NCBI GenBank assembly: GCA_023383815.1
Contig: JAHDYG010000004.1
Location: 1-64,000, forward strand
Length of the DNA: 64,000 bases
Direction: 5' to 3'
Source of the DNA: Rhodocyclaceae bacterium
Lineage (GTDB): Bacteria; Pseudomonadota; Gammaproteobacteria; Burkholderiales; Rhodocyclaceae
Part shown: piece by piece, positions 54,405 to 63,331 of the stretch
Layout: each line of letters begins with the position of its first letter
Numbering within the stretch: position 1 is the stretch's first letter
Program-made: the position numbers and the translations under genes
Notes under the pieces: model-generated
Databases searched by the model: none
Told to the model about the DNA's origin: nothing
What the model saw: only the letters and a program-made list of their open reading frames with translations

Positions 54405-55787
54405 ATGCTTTCGATATACAACACGCTCAAGCGCGAGAAGGAACCCTTTACCCCCATCGAGGTGGGCAAGGTTGGCATGTACGTCTGCGGCATGACTGTC
54501 TACGACTACTGCCATCTCGGGCACGCACGGGTGATGGTGGTGTTCGACGTCGTCGCGCGCTGGCTGCGGGCGAGCGGTTACGCCGTGAAGTACGTGCGCA
54601 ACATCACCGACATCGACGACAAGATCATCAAGCGGGCCCAGGAGAACGGGGAGTCGATCCGCAGTCTCACCGACCGCTTCATCGCTGCGATGCACGAGGA
54701 TGCTGACGCATTGGGCGTGCTGCGTCCGGATCACGAGCCGCGCGCGACCGAGTACGTCCAGCGCATGCAGTCGATCATCGACCGCCTGAGCGACAAGGGT
54801 CTGGCCTACGTGGCCGAGAACCGGGATGTCTGCTACTCGGTGCGCAAGTTCGATGGCTACGGCAAGCTCTCGGGGAAGTCGATCGACGAACTGAGGGCCG
54901 GCGAGCGGGTCGAGATCAGCGGCGAGAAGCGCGACCCGCTTGATTTCGTATTGTGGAAGCATGCACGTCCGGAGGAGCCGGATGAGGTGAAGTGGGAGTC
55001 GCCGTGGGGGATGGGGCGCCCGGGCTGGCACATCGAATGCTCAGCGATGAGTTCATCGCTGCTCGGCAATCACTTCGACATTCACGGCGGTGGCCAGGAT
55101 CTGCAGTTTCCCCATCACGAGAACGAGATCGCCCAATCGGAGGGCGCGCACGGCAACACCTACGTCAACTACTGGATGCACAACGGATTCGTGCGGGTGG
55201 ATGACGAGAAGATGTCGAAGTCGCTCGGCAATTTCTTCACGATCCGGGACGTCCTGAAAAAGTTCGATGCCGAGGTGGTGCGCTTCTTCATCCTGCGAGC
55301 GCACTATCGCAGTCCGCTCAACTACTCGGACGACCATCTCGAAGATGCCCGGCAGTCCCTGACGCGGCTCTACACGGCATTGCGCAATACGGAACCCGAG
55401 TCCGTCCCGGTGGACTGGGAGGAGCCTCATGCACGGCGTTTCCGCGAGGCGATGGACGATGACTTCAATACGCCGGAAGCGGTGGCCGTGCTGTTCGAGC
55501 TGGCCAACCAGGCCAACCGGAGCGGGTCGGCGACCATCGCGGCGCAGTTGAAGGGGTTGGCCGCCGTGCTGGGCTTGCTGGAGCGCTCACCGGTGGCGTT
55601 CTTGCAGGCGGGGGCGGAGAGCGCCCCGGCACTCGATGCGCACGGGATCGAGGCACAGATCGCCCGGCGGGCTGCGGCGAAGAAGGCACGTGATTTTTCC
55701 GAGGCGGACCGCATTCGGGCCGAGTTGCTGGCGAGCGGCGTCGTCCTGGAAGATACGCCTCAAGGAACGGTCTGGCGCCGGGCCTGA
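54405..55787 (+). CDS. cysS: Cysteinyl-tRNA synthetase
   Basis: The 460-residue class I synthetase charges tRNA-Cys. Zinc ligands include Cys28 in Y-V-C-G-M-T-V-Y-D; the H-I-G-H motif appears as H-L-G-H-A-R, and K-M-S-K-S-L-G-N is intact. W-H-I-E-C-S-A-M holds another zinc Cys. The gene is followed by a strong terminator. Confidence 0.96.
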   Translation: MLSIYNTLKREKEPFTPIEVGKVGMYVCGMTVYDYCHLGHARVMVVFDVVARWLRASGYAVKYVRNITDIDDKIIKRAQENGESIRSLTDRFIAAMHEDADALGVLRPDHEPRATEYVQRMQSIIDRLSDKGLAYVAENRDVCYSVRKFDGYGKLSGKSIDELRAGERVEISGEKRDPLDFVLWKHARPEEPDEVKWESPWGMGRPGWHIECSAMSSSLLGNHFDIHGGGQDLQFPHHENEIAQSEGAHGNTYVNYWMHNGFVRVDDEKMSKSLGNFFTIRDVLKKFDAEVVRFFILRAHYRSPLNYSDDHLEDARQSLTRLYTALRNTEPESVPVDWEEPHARRFREAMDDDFNTPEAVAVLFELANQANRSGSATIAAQLKGLAAVLGLLERSPVAFLQAGAESAPALDAHGIEAQIARRAAAKKARDFSEADRIRAELLASGVVLEDTPQGTVWRRA

Positions 55788-55806
55788 ACCCGGAAAGCGG
55801 CGATGG

Positions 55807-55850
55807 ACCCGTGCAGCGCGCGCAGGAGGGCGGGCCGCACGGGTGCTTTT
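55807..55850 (+). terminator. Intrinsic terminator of cysS
   Basis: ACCCGTGC (55807-55814) pairs perfectly with GCACGGGT (55837-55844), followed by GCTTTT. It lies 20 bp after the cysS stop and before the convergent substrate-binding protein gene. Confidence 0.7.
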
Positions 55851-55866
55851 CGTAGGCTGGAGGCGC

Positions 55867-57015
55867 TCAGTGGCTGAAGCGTCCGTGGCTCACCACCGAT
55901 AGGTCGACGTAGTCGAGCCCCACGTGGCGGGTCGGGGAGAAGTGCAGGGTCAGGCCTCCGACATCCCATCCTTCCAGACTTTCCAGTGCATTCATGAGGC
56001 GGGCGCGAGTGAGCTCCTTGCCGGCGCGTTCCAGTGCCTCGGAGAAGGTCCGGGCAGCGATGTAGCCTTCAAGCGCCGTATAGGAATAGGCCAGATCCGC
56101 TTCCTTTGCATGGCGGCGGTACTCACGCACGATTGGATGGTCGATCCGAAACGGCGATGGCGTCACCTGGGCGAGCACCACGCCATGGGCGTCCGCTCCG
56201 AGTTCGCGCACGAGTTGCTTGCTGCTCACCACGGACAGGCCGAACAGCATCGGCTGGGCGTTGCGCTCGCGCAGCGCCTTGATCAGTGCCGGAGGGCTGC
56301 GTCCGGCGGCAACCATGATTACCGCTGCCGGGTTGGCGGCGATCACCTTGTCGGCGACCTCGCCTGCTCCTTCTCCGCTCGCCGCGATTGGCGTCACGAT
56401 CGTCAGGGGCGGACGCTGCTTCTTCGCGAGTGCGGCCTCGGCTGCCGATACACCGGCCTGGCCGAAGGCGTCGGGGTGGTGGACCACAGCGATCGAGGTT
56501 ACGCCGAGCATGACGAGATGATCGATCATGGCCTCGATCTCGCGCCCGTATGAGGCGCGCAGATGAAACACGTACGGGTTGTGCGGTTCGCGCAGGACGT
56601 CGGCACCTGTGTAGGGTGCGAAGGACGGAACGCGGGCTTCGGTCAGTATCGGCAAGGCGCGCAGGTTCTGCCCGGTTCCGAAGACTCCGAAGAGTGCGAA
56701 CACCTTGTGGGTATGGATCAGCGCCTTGACGTTCTCTTCGGTGCGGGCGGGATCGTAGCCATCGTCCAGCGTGAGCAGTTCCACGGTCCGGCCGTGAATG
56801 CCTCCGTCGCGGTTGAGCCGGTCGAAGTAGAGCTTCGCGCCGGACTGGTATTCACCATTCAGTTCGGCCAGCGAACCGGTCGAAGGACTGGAGTTGCCAA
56901 GCATGATCTTCGTTGCGCTCACCCCTTGTTCGGCGAAGACTGGCGAGGTCAGAAGCGCCGTCAGGAAAAGGGCGAGACGAATAAGCTGGCGGCAGTGCCA
57001 CCCGGACTGAGGCAT
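55867..57015 (-). CDS. ABC transporter substrate-binding protein, branched-chain amino acid type
   Basis: The 382-residue protein has a signal peptide (L-A-L-F-L-T-A-L-L-T-S-P-V-F-A, cleaved near 28) and a Peripla_BP_6 fold: I-M-L-G-N-S-S-P-S-T-G-S-L-A-E-L, G-A-K-L-Y-F-D-R-L-N-R-D-G-G-I-H-G-R, and F-A-L-F-G-V-F-G-T-G-Q-N. Such proteins bind amino acids, amides or aromatic acids. No ABC permease or ATPase is adjacent, so it is an orphan binding protein or acts in sensing. Confidence 0.88.
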   Translation of the reverse strand: MPQSGWHCRQLIRLALFLTALLTSPVFAEQGVSATKIMLGNSSPSTGSLAELNGEYQSGAKLYFDRLNRDGGIHGRTVELLTLDDGYDPARTEENVKALIHTHKVFALFGVFGTGQNLRALPILTEARVPSFAPYTGADVLREPHNPYVFHLRASYGREIEAMIDHLVMLGVTSIAVVHHPDAFGQAGVSAAEAALAKKQRPPLTIVTPIAASGEGAGEVADKVIAANPAAVIMVAAGRSPPALIKALRERNAQPMLFGLSVVSSKQLVRELGADAHGVVLAQVTPSPFRIDHPIVREYRRHAKEADLAYSYTALEGYIAARTFSEALERAGKELTRARLMNALESLEGWDVGGLTLHFSPTRHVGLDYVDLSVVSHGRFSH

Positions 57016-57159
57016 GGTGTCTCCTTTGGTGTGCGGCCTGTCATCAGGCTCGTGTGGGTGCGGGGTTTCCCGGTACGAACATACACCATCCGGAACCGTA
57101 CGGGGAACGCGTTCCGGAGGGCGACTGCCGGATTCGGGGCGTCCTTGCGCCGGATGCGC

Positions 57160-57783
57160 TCAGGGGCGACGCATCGCGTGCCGGGGGGATCCCGAAGCCC
57201 CCCCGGTGCGAAGCTCGCCAAGCTGAATCAGCAGGTCCGCGTAGATCGATGAAAGGGCGCGCTCCATCGCCTCGACGAAGCCGGGGAAGGAATCGTCCGC
57301 CGTGGGCTCGACCGCTTCGTAGATCTTTCCGAAAACCGGGCGGCCGTCCTCGAGAAGCTGAAGTTCGAGAGTGACGGCTGCATGATCGCGCTCCGCTCCC
57401 AGAATCCGGTCGAAGCGCAGGATCCGGCCCTGAAGCGCGAGCTTCGCCTGCCCGGCGGGTGTGATGGAAATCGCTTCGGAGAGGCTTGCCGCGAGGTGGT
57501 CGTGGACCAGTTGCGAGGGTGGATAGAGCCACAAGTGGTAGTGGTACTGGCGTAGCTGGCGCGGATTGCGCTCATCCGTGAAGACCATTGCGCGTTCGGC
57601 GTACAGGCTCTCGGCGCGCAGTGCGTGGATTGCGAGCGTCTCAATCCGTGCAGTGCCGCCCGGCGGCGGGATTTGAACGGTTGAAAGCCGGTAGAAGCGA
57701 TCCGAAGGTACCGGAGGCGCAGTGCCACAGCCCGACAGGAGAAGCTGCGCGACGAGCAGGAAGAGAGCGGTGCGGATCATCAT
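57160..57783 (-). CDS. ABC-type transport auxiliary lipoprotein (PqiC-like)
   Basis: This 207-residue protein has a lipobox L-L-L-S-G-C (Cys19), so it is probably an outer-membrane-anchored lipoprotein. R-F-Y-R-L-S follows as in the PF03886 auxiliary family that partners MCE transporters. It overlaps the MCE gene by 4 bp and is last of the transporter unit. In E. coli PqiC ties the PqiB tunnel to the outer membrane. Confidence 0.85.
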   Translation of the reverse strand: MMIRTALFLLVAQLLLSGCGTAPPVPSDRFYRLSTVQIPPPGGTARIETLAIHALRAESLYAERAMVFTDERNPRQLRQYHYHLWLYPPSQLVHDHLAASLSEAISITPAGQAKLALQGRILRFDRILGAERDHAAVTLELQLLEDGRPVFGKIYEAVEPTADDSFPGFVEAMERALSSIYADLLIQLGELRTGGASGSPRHAMRRP

Positions 57784-58715
57784 CGGGCTTCTCCGGTCGC
57801 TTCGGCAGGCGGGCGGCTGCTGATCAGCGAGGACGGGTTGTGGCGGATGTTGCGGCTGAATTCGTTGAGATTGCGCCCGGCAGCTTCGAGCTGGTGGAGC
57901 AGGGCATTGGTGCGGCGCAGGGACTCGCGCACTTCGACCAGGGTGGTCTCGACCTCGCCGCCGCCTTTTGCGACCACGGTGCGGGCATCGCGCGCCAGTG
58001 CCTCGAGTTCCCCGCGCACCCGATGCAGATCCGCTGCGAGGATCCGTGCCTGCTCCGAAGCTGCATCGGCATTGCGCAGGACGTTGCTGAGGTGCTTGCG
58101 GTTCGGGTCGCCAAAGAGCTCGTCGATTCGTCCGGCGGCGCTGTTCAGGCGTTCGAGCGTTGCGCGCAGGTCAGCCATTGCCGCGGGCACGTTGTCGTCG
58201 AGCTGCTTGCCGAGGGTTCCGACATAGAGCCCGACCTGCGCCAGCAGCGGCTTCAAGCCGGTTTCGGCAATCCCCGAAAGATCGGTGGCGAGGCTGGACA
58301 TCGACTCCATCAGGTTTGCGCTCGTACCCGACGCGATCTCACCGCCCGGCGACAGATGCTCAGGGCTCCGTCCTTCGCGAATCTCCACCAGCGGGGCGCT
58401 GAGCAGCCCGGGGGCCGTGATCAGGGCATGGCTGTCGACCGGGATCCTGAGCGGCTGGCGCAGGTTGAGGGTGACCCGGTAGTGGGTGCGTCCGTCACGC
58501 GTTATGGGGTCGATCGCTCCGACGTTGCCAACCTCAAAGCCCTCGAAGGTCACGACCGAGCCGGTCTTGATCCCGGCCACGTTCGGAAAATGCGTCAGAT
58601 ACTGGTCGCCCCGGGCATCCTGTCCGGTGATCCGGTACAGGGCGTAGAGGAATATCGCGCCCATGCCGAGCACGAACAGGCCGACGAGGAAATAGTTGAG
58701 GTTGTCGCGCTTCAT
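57780..58715 (-). CDS. MlaD-family MCE lipid-transport protein
   Basis: The 311-residue protein has one N-terminal TM helix (~8-29) and a single MCE domain (~38-115; G-S-V-V-T-F-E-G-F-E-V-G-N-V, then R-I-P-V-D-S-H-A-L-I-T). A long helical region (~150-300) follows that would trimerise into a periplasmic conduit. It is larger than E. coli MlaD (183 residues). It works with the adjacent MlaE and MlaF homologues. Confidence 0.9.
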   Translation of the reverse strand: MKRDNLNYFLVGLFVLGMGAIFLYALYRITGQDARGDQYLTHFPNVAGIKTGSVVTFEGFEVGNVGAIDPITRDGRTHYRVTLNLRQPLRIPVDSHALITAPGLLSAPLVEIREGRSPEHLSPGGEIASGTSANLMESMSSLATDLSGIAETGLKPLLAQVGLYVGTLGKQLDDNVPAAMADLRATLERLNSAAGRIDELFGDPNRKHLSNVLRNADAASEQARILAADLHRVRGELEALARDARTVVAKGGGEVETTLVEVRESLRRTNALLHQLEAAGRNLNEFSRNIRHNPSSLISSRPPAEATGEAR

Positions 58716-58717
58716 GT

Positions 58718-59518
58718 TCAGGAAATCTCGCGGGTCAGGCGTTGCAGGTAGGCTTCTGGATCGACGCTATCGCTGCGCGGCGTGCGATCGAGCAGCGAGC
58801 GGATGCGCGGGTGATCGCTCTGGCGGACGGCCTCGGCGCGGTCCGACATGAGGATGCGCCCATGATCGAGCACGGTGATCCGGTCGGCGATCTTGAAGGC
58901 GCTCTCGAGTTCGTGGGTGACGACGACGATGGTCATGTTCATCGCATCGCGCAGCATCAGGATCAGCTCGTCGAGTTCAGCGGAGGCGACCGGATCGAGT
59001 CCGGCCGACGGTTCGTCGAAAAAGAGCAGGCGCGGATCCATGACGATCGCTCGGGCCAGCGCTGCGCGCTTGATCATGCCGCCGGAAAGTTCGGCTGGCA
59101 TCAGGTCCTCGAAACCCGAAAGGTTCACGACTTCGAGTTTCATCCGGCTCATGATGCGGATCGTGTTGCAGTCGAGCCGGGTGTGCTCGCGCAGGGGCAG
59201 TTCGACGTTTTCCCCCACGGTCATCGAGTTGAACAGCGCTCCGCCCTGGAACGCGACCCCCATGTTCTTGCGCAGGTCGTACATCTGATCTGCGTCGAGG
59301 CGCGTGATGTCCTTGCCCAGCAGGCGGATGCTTCCCGAAGTCGGGTGATTCAGGCCGAGGAGATGGCGCAGCAGGGTGCTCTTGCCCGAGCCGCTGCCGC
59401 CCATGATGACCATGATCTCGCCCTGGTGCGCAGTGAAGCAGACGTCGTCGAGGATCTTGCGCGAACCGTAGTGCGCAACCAGATGCTCGACCTCGATCGC
59501 CGCGTCGTGGGCCGCCAT
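58718..59518 (-). CDS. MlaF-type ABC transporter ATP-binding protein
   Basis: The 266-residue ATPase has Walker A G-G-S-G-S-G-K-S-T, a Q-loop F-Q-G-G-A-L-F, signature L-S-G-G-M, Walker B L-F-F-D-E-P-S-A-G-L-D-P and V-V-V-T-H-E as the H-loop. It powers the MCE transporter. The gene directly abuts those before and after. Confidence 0.93.
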   Translation of the reverse strand: MAAHDAAIEVEHLVAHYGSRKILDDVCFTAHQGEIMVIMGGSGSGKSTLLRHLLGLNHPTSGSIRLLGKDITRLDADQMYDLRKNMGVAFQGGALFNSMTVGENVELPLREHTRLDCNTIRIMSRMKLEVVNLSGFEDLMPAELSGGMIKRAALARAIVMDPRLLFFDEPSAGLDPVASAELDELILMLRDAMNMTIVVVTHELESAFKIADRITVLDHGRILMSDRAEAVRQSDHPRIRSLLDRTPRSDSVDPEAYLQRLTREIS

Positions 59519-60322
59519 CTATCGGCTCGTCAGGAAGGTGAACACCATGTCGGCGAGGATGATGCCGATACAGCCGAGCACCACGGCGCGGGTCGTCGCG
59601 CGTCCGACCCCTTCGGCGCCGGCCTTGACGTTGAAGCCGTTGCCGGCACCGATCAGTGTGACGATCACGGCAAAAACGGTGCTCTTGAGCAGGCCATGGG
59701 TCAGGTCGGTCGTGGTCAGCACATCGAAGCTGCGGTCGAAGAAGACCTCGGGCGGCAGGCTCAGTCCCCATGCACAGTAGAGTGCGCCACCGCCCAGGCC
59801 CAGGACCGTCGCAAGCACGGTCAGGGCGGGCAGGGTCAGCAGCATTGCAGCAAGCAAGGGCGAAACGAGGTAGCGCACCGGGTTGATGCCGATGACGCGC
59901 AGGGCGTCGATCTCCTGCGAGATCTGCATCGTGCCGATCCGTGCGGCGATCGCCGAACCGGAGCGTCCAGCAACGAAGATCCCCGTGATGAGTGGCGCGA
60001 ACTCGCGCGTGACCGATAGTGCAATGCCCATTACGACCTGGCTTTCGGCACCGAAGCTGCGCAGCGTGTAGATGCCCTGGATCGCCAGCATCATGCCGGT
60101 CGCGAACGAAGCGAGTGCGACGATCGGGATCGCACTCACACCGACGTGCATCGACTCCCGGACGATCGCCGACAGCCGGACCGGCTGACGCCGCCAGCGG
60201 CCGAGCGCGAGCCAGTACAACGCCTCGATGAACAGTGCTGCGAGATATCCCGTTTCACGCACCGACTGCACGGTGCGCTGACCAAGCGCGATCACGAGCG
60301 AAGCGGGGACATGCTCAGCCAC
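59519..60322 (-). CDS. MlaE-family ABC transporter permease
   Basis: The 267-residue permease has six hydrophobic segments and the family E-F-A-P-L-I-T-G-I-F-V-A-G-R-S-G-S-A-I-A-A-R-I-G-T-M motif (the cytoplasmic coupling element). E-I-D-A-L-R-V-I-G-I-N-P follows it. It overlaps the STAS gene by 8 bp. Confidence 0.93.
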   Translation of the reverse strand: MAEHVPASLVIALGQRTVQSVRETGYLAALFIEALYWLALGRWRRQPVRLSAIVRESMHVGVSAIPIVALASFATGMMLAIQGIYTLRSFGAESQVVMGIALSVTREFAPLITGIFVAGRSGSAIAARIGTMQISQEIDALRVIGINPVRYLVSPLLAAMLLTLPALTVLATVLGLGGGALYCAWGLSLPPEVFFDRSFDVLTTTDLTHGLLKSTVFAVIVTLIGAGNGFNVKAGAEGVGRATTRAVVLGCIGIILADMVFTFLTSR

Positions 60323-60644
60323 GGGACAGACGGTCCTCGACCGACGGGTGAATCGGAAACACCTGATCGAGCCGGGCGAGTCGCAACACGTTGAGTACCG
60401 GTGCGGATGCTGCAGCCAGTCCGAACTCGACCCGGGTCTTGCGGGCGAGCTGGTATCCCTCCACCAGGCTTGCGACTCCGGAGCTGTCCATGTAGCTCAC
60501 GCCCGACAGATCGACCAGCACTGGGCTGCCCGCACGCAGGCAATCGAGAATCGCCTGCCGGGCGCGCGGCGACGAATGAAGATCCACGTCTCCGCTGAGG
60601 CGGACAACGCGAAATGGCGAACGGTCGTCGAGGTGTACTTCCAC
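60315..60644 (-). CDS. STAS-domain protein (anti-sigma factor antagonist / MlaB-like)
   Basis: The 109-residue STAS protein has the phosphorylatable-Ser motif Y-M-D-S-S-G-V-A-S-L near 53-62, as in SpoIIAA/RsbV antagonists. It overlaps the permease gene, the place MlaB (also a STAS protein that binds MlaF) holds in Mla operons. Together with the RsbW-like kinase and PP2C genes upstream it could be the phospho-switch protein of the module. Confidence 0.88.
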   Translation of the reverse strand: MEVHLDDRSPFRVVRLSGDVDLHSSPRARQAILDCLRAGSPVLVDLSGVSYMDSSGVASLVEGYQLARKTRVEFGLAAASAPVLNVLRLARLDQVFPIHPSVEDRLSRG

Positions 60645-60695
60645 GGCCTGTAATCCTCCCTACCATGCGGGCAGGCTTCGATTGGCCAGGGCGCT

Positions 60696-61121
60696 TCAGC
60701 CGAGGTCCTTCCGCAGTTCCAGAAGGTTCGCAAAACTTTCGGGTGCGGGCAAATACTTCATGCAGTCGGTGAGCTCGCGGATCAGGCTGACGCCGAGACC
60801 TCCGGGCCGGATTTCGTCGAGCGGGCGCGGTTTGAGATCGGATTCGGAGATCTTGCGGCCGCGATCGAGCAGATGCACGACCAGAGACGCGTCATCGCGC
60901 GCGAGGCGGAGGACGAACACCCGGTCCTCTTCGGGAAGCCGGGTGTCGCGGTACGCATGCTGGATGACATTCATGCAGGCCTCATTGACGGCGAGGACCA
61001 GATCGTGGGCATGTGCGGCCGGGCACTCCGCACGCTCGCACGCACGCTGCAGGTCGGCTCGCACCTGCCCGAGTATCGCGGGGTCAGCGAGGTAGCTTCG
61101 GTCGAGCAATGGCGCGTTCAA
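60696..61121 (-). CDS. RsbW/SpoIIAB-like anti-sigma serine kinase
   Basis: This 141-residue GHKL ATPase of the HATPase_c_2 class has an N-box L-A-V-N-E-A-C-M-N-V-I-Q-H-A-Y and a D-R-G-R-K-I G1-like motif, ending in G-G-L-G-V-S-L-I-R-E-L-T-D. Such kinases phosphorylate STAS proteins. It overlaps the phosphatase gene by 4 bp and lies 51 bp before the STAS gene. Confidence 0.9.
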   Translation of the reverse strand: MNAPLLDRSYLADPAILGQVRADLQRACERAECPAAHAHDLVLAVNEACMNVIQHAYRDTRLPEEDRVFVLRLARDDASLVVHLLDRGRKISESDLKPRPLDEIRPGGLGVSLIRELTDCMKYLPAPESFANLLELRKDLG

Positions 61122-62407
61122 GTGCCGACCACCAGCAGTGTCAGATCGTCGTGCAGGCTGGCCGAAGCGCCGCGGATTGCCGTTGCGACCCCGGCGATCT
61201 GTGCGGCCGGTGTCAGTGCCGCATGCTGGTCGAGCAGCGCCCTCAGGCCGGCGAATCCGAGCATCTGGCCATCGGCGGTTCGTCCTTCGGTGAGCCCGTC
61301 GGAAAAGGCATACAGCCGCCCCCCGGCCGTTCGCAGGTGCTGGTCGGGGTATCGGAGGTCGGCCACGATACCCAGTGGCGGGGCACTTTCGCTCAACACC
61401 TGCCAGGTGCCATCGGGTTCACGCAGCATGGCCGGAGGATGACCGGCGTTGGCAAGCTCGACGAGATCGCGCGAGGGATCGAAGATCCCGGCAATCATCG
61501 TCACGAACATTCCGTGGCTCGCCGTTTCGAGCAACTCTGCGTTGAGCCGCGCGAGCAGTTCGGAGGGGCGGAGCCCCGACTTCGCGAGACACCGGAACAG
61601 GCTCAGCGTCCGCGACATCAGGAGCGCTGCGTTCATGCCCTTGCCCGAGACGTCTCCAAGCCCCCAGACGATCGTCCCGTCGGGTAACGGAAAGATGTCG
61701 TAGAAGTCACCCGAAACCTCCAGTGCCGCGTGATTCAGTCCATGCACCGGGAACGCGTCGGGCGCTTCTGCAGGCAGCAGGCCGAGCTGGATCTCGCGCG
61801 CCAGTTCGAGCTCCCGGCGTATGCGTTCCTGCGCCACCAGTTCGGCTGCCATCTGGGCATTCTGGATGGCAAGGGACACGATGCCTGCGAGGGTTTCGAG
61901 AAAACTCCGGTCGGAATCGTCGAACAACCCATCGCCGGACCCTTTGTTCAGGACTTCCAGCGCGCCAAGCCTCTTTCCCTTGACCTGAAGCGGAGCGCAC
62001 AGGATGGAACGGGTACGAAAACCGGTCTGCTCGTCTACGGCAACGTGGAAGTTCCGGTCATGCGCCACGTCCCGAACCATCTGAACCGTGTTGGTCCGCA
62101 CGCAATGGCCGACGATGCCATCGTCGAGCGACAGGGTGAGTCCTCCCACGTCGACCGGACCTGCGCATGCCCGGCAGGACAGATTCCGGGCGCTCGCGTC
62201 GAGCAGGAACAGGGAGGCTGCCTCCGCGCCAAGCCAGGACATCGTCTGGCAGACGGCGCGGTGCAGTGTCTGTTCCAGATCGGGGGTCGCGATGAAGTCC
62301 TGTGCGAGCGCCGCGAGAAGCCGCAGATCGGCCGGCGGTGGGGTGCAACTCGGGTCCCGGGTGCTCGTGGTCTGGGGTGAGGTTGGGAACTGGGGCGGGG
62401 AATCCAT
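61118..62407 (-). CDS. GAF-domain PP2C/SpoIIE-type serine phosphatase
   Basis: The 429-residue protein has a GAF sensor (~30-180) and a short coiled coil (~182-205). A PP2C domain follows (~215-429; G-D-F-Y-D-I-F with metal Asp, W-G-L-G-D-V-S-G-K-G-M-N-A-A-L-L-M-S, then F-S-D-G-L-T-E-G). It would dephosphorylate the STAS protein in response to a ligand in the GAF domain. It is first in a unit leading through kinase and STAS to the lipid transporter. Confidence 0.9.
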   Translation of the reverse strand: MDSPPQFPTSPQTTSTRDPSCTPPPADLRLLAALAQDFIATPDLEQTLHRAVCQTMSWLGAEAASLFLLDASARNLSCRACAGPVDVGGLTLSLDDGIVGHCVRTNTVQMVRDVAHDRNFHVAVDEQTGFRTRSILCAPLQVKGKRLGALEVLNKGSGDGLFDDSDRSFLETLAGIVSLAIQNAQMAAELVAQERIRRELELAREIQLGLLPAEAPDAFPVHGLNHAALEVSGDFYDIFPLPDGTIVWGLGDVSGKGMNAALLMSRTLSLFRCLAKSGLRPSELLARLNAELLETASHGMFVTMIAGIFDPSRDLVELANAGHPPAMLREPDGTWQVLSESAPPLGIVADLRYPDQHLRTAGGRLYAFSDGLTEGRTADGQMLGFAGLRALLDQHAALTPAAQIAGVATAIRGASASLHDDLTLLVVGT

Positions 62408-62471
62408 CCAGGGGTGCTCGATCCAGCAAGGAAAAGATGCGGCAAGCGTAGCACCGGGCGGCGGATGTGAA

Positions 62472-62492
62472 AACGGCGCCAGCGGCGCCGTT
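62472..62492 (-). terminator. Intrinsic terminator of the phasin gene
   Basis: AACGGCGCC (62472-62480) pairs perfectly with GGCGCCGTT (62484-62492) around AGC. In the minus direction the stem is followed by TTTTCAC. It lies 20 bp past the phasin stop. Confidence 0.8.
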
Positions 62493-62512
62493 GTCGTGCG
62501 AAGCGGAGGGGT

Positions 62513-63028
62513 CTACTTTCTGCCCTTGGTGCCCGCGGCCTGATTGAACATCTGGAAGGCCTCGGTGGAGGCCTTGGTCATCTGCTCGAACGCGGCGCGG
62601 GTCGTATCCATCGCCGTCTGGATCGCGGTCATCGCGTTCTGGTCGGTCACCGGCATGCCCTGGAACATCTTCTGCATCGCCTCGAAGACATCCTGGCCGC
62701 CCGTGGCCAGCTGCTGACCCACCAGCTTGCCGACCTCGGCCTGGGCGCGGCTTGTCATCTCGGCCATCTCGCGTGCGCAGGCGAGCATGCGCTCGGCCGA
62801 GCTCTGCGCAAAACGCGTGCGCAGTTCGATGAGCTCCTGTGGATCCTTCACCGACGAGAGCGCCTTGGCATTGCTGACACCTTCTTCGAACAGGCTCTTC
62901 GCCGTCTCGACCTGAAGTTCCATCAGGCGCTGTGAGTTCTCGATCGAAAGCTGTGCGAGCCGCATGGCCGCTTCCAGGTTCTTGCGCTGAATCTCGTTCA
63001 ACTGGTCCTGACTGTGTTTCGTAGCCAT
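62513..63028 (-). CDS. Phasin family protein
   Basis: This 171-residue helical, amphipathic protein (R-K-N-L-E-A-A-M-R-L-A-Q-L, S-L-F-E-E-G-V-S-N-A-K-A-L, then F-Q-M-F-N-Q-A-A-G) matches phasins, which coat polyhydroxyalkanoate granules. ATG 63028 was chosen; ATG 63031 is adjacent and the GGGAGG box at 63036-63041 serves either. It is monocistronic, with its own terminator and a candidate PhaR-like operator upstream. Confidence 0.88.
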   Translation of the reverse strand: MATKHSQDQLNEIQRKNLEAAMRLAQLSIENSQRLMELQVETAKSLFEEGVSNAKALSSVKDPQELIELRTRFAQSSAERMLACAREMAEMTSRAQAEVGKLVGQQLATGGQDVFEAMQKMFQGMPVTDQNAMTAIQTAMDTTRAAFEQMTKASTEAFQMFNQAAGTKGRK

Positions 63029-63201
63029 CATCTGCCTCCCGCATGCAAGGGGTTCGGGGTCGAGCGAGGTCAGGTGATGTGCGGCTACGCCAAATCGCAG
63101 GCCGTCATTCAGGTCGAAACTTCGCTCCCTTTCGCAAGTTATCACAATGTGCGGATGCGCCGGCGAACCGGTGTCCCAAGATCGGGTGTTCGTGGCTCGG
63201 T

Positions 63202-63219
63202 TGTTGCAATGCAGCAACA
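63202..63219. promoter_or_regulatory. Candidate PhaR-type operator upstream of the phasin gene
   Basis: TGTTGC-AATGCA-GCAACA is an imperfect TGC-rich palindrome, resembling the TGC-rich sites bound by the PHA regulator PhaR at phasin promoters. It lies ~175 bp upstream of the phasin start. Confidence 0.35.
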
Positions 63220-63269
63220 TTCATGGCCCAGGACGGGCAGGGCGATCATCGCGGGGGCGGGATCATGCG

Positions 63270-63297
63270 CTTGAACTTTCGCTGCGGACCCCCATCT
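63270..63297 (+). promoter_or_regulatory. Sigma-32 heat-shock promoter of clpB
   Basis: CTTGAAC (63270-63276) and CCCCATCT (63290-63297) match the sigma-32 consensus CTTGAAA-(13-15 bp)-CCCCATnT with 13 bp between. The clpB ATG is 34 bp downstream. Confidence 0.85.
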
Positions 63298-63331
63298 TGC
63301 ACACAGACCAATCATTGCACGGGAGCAAGCG

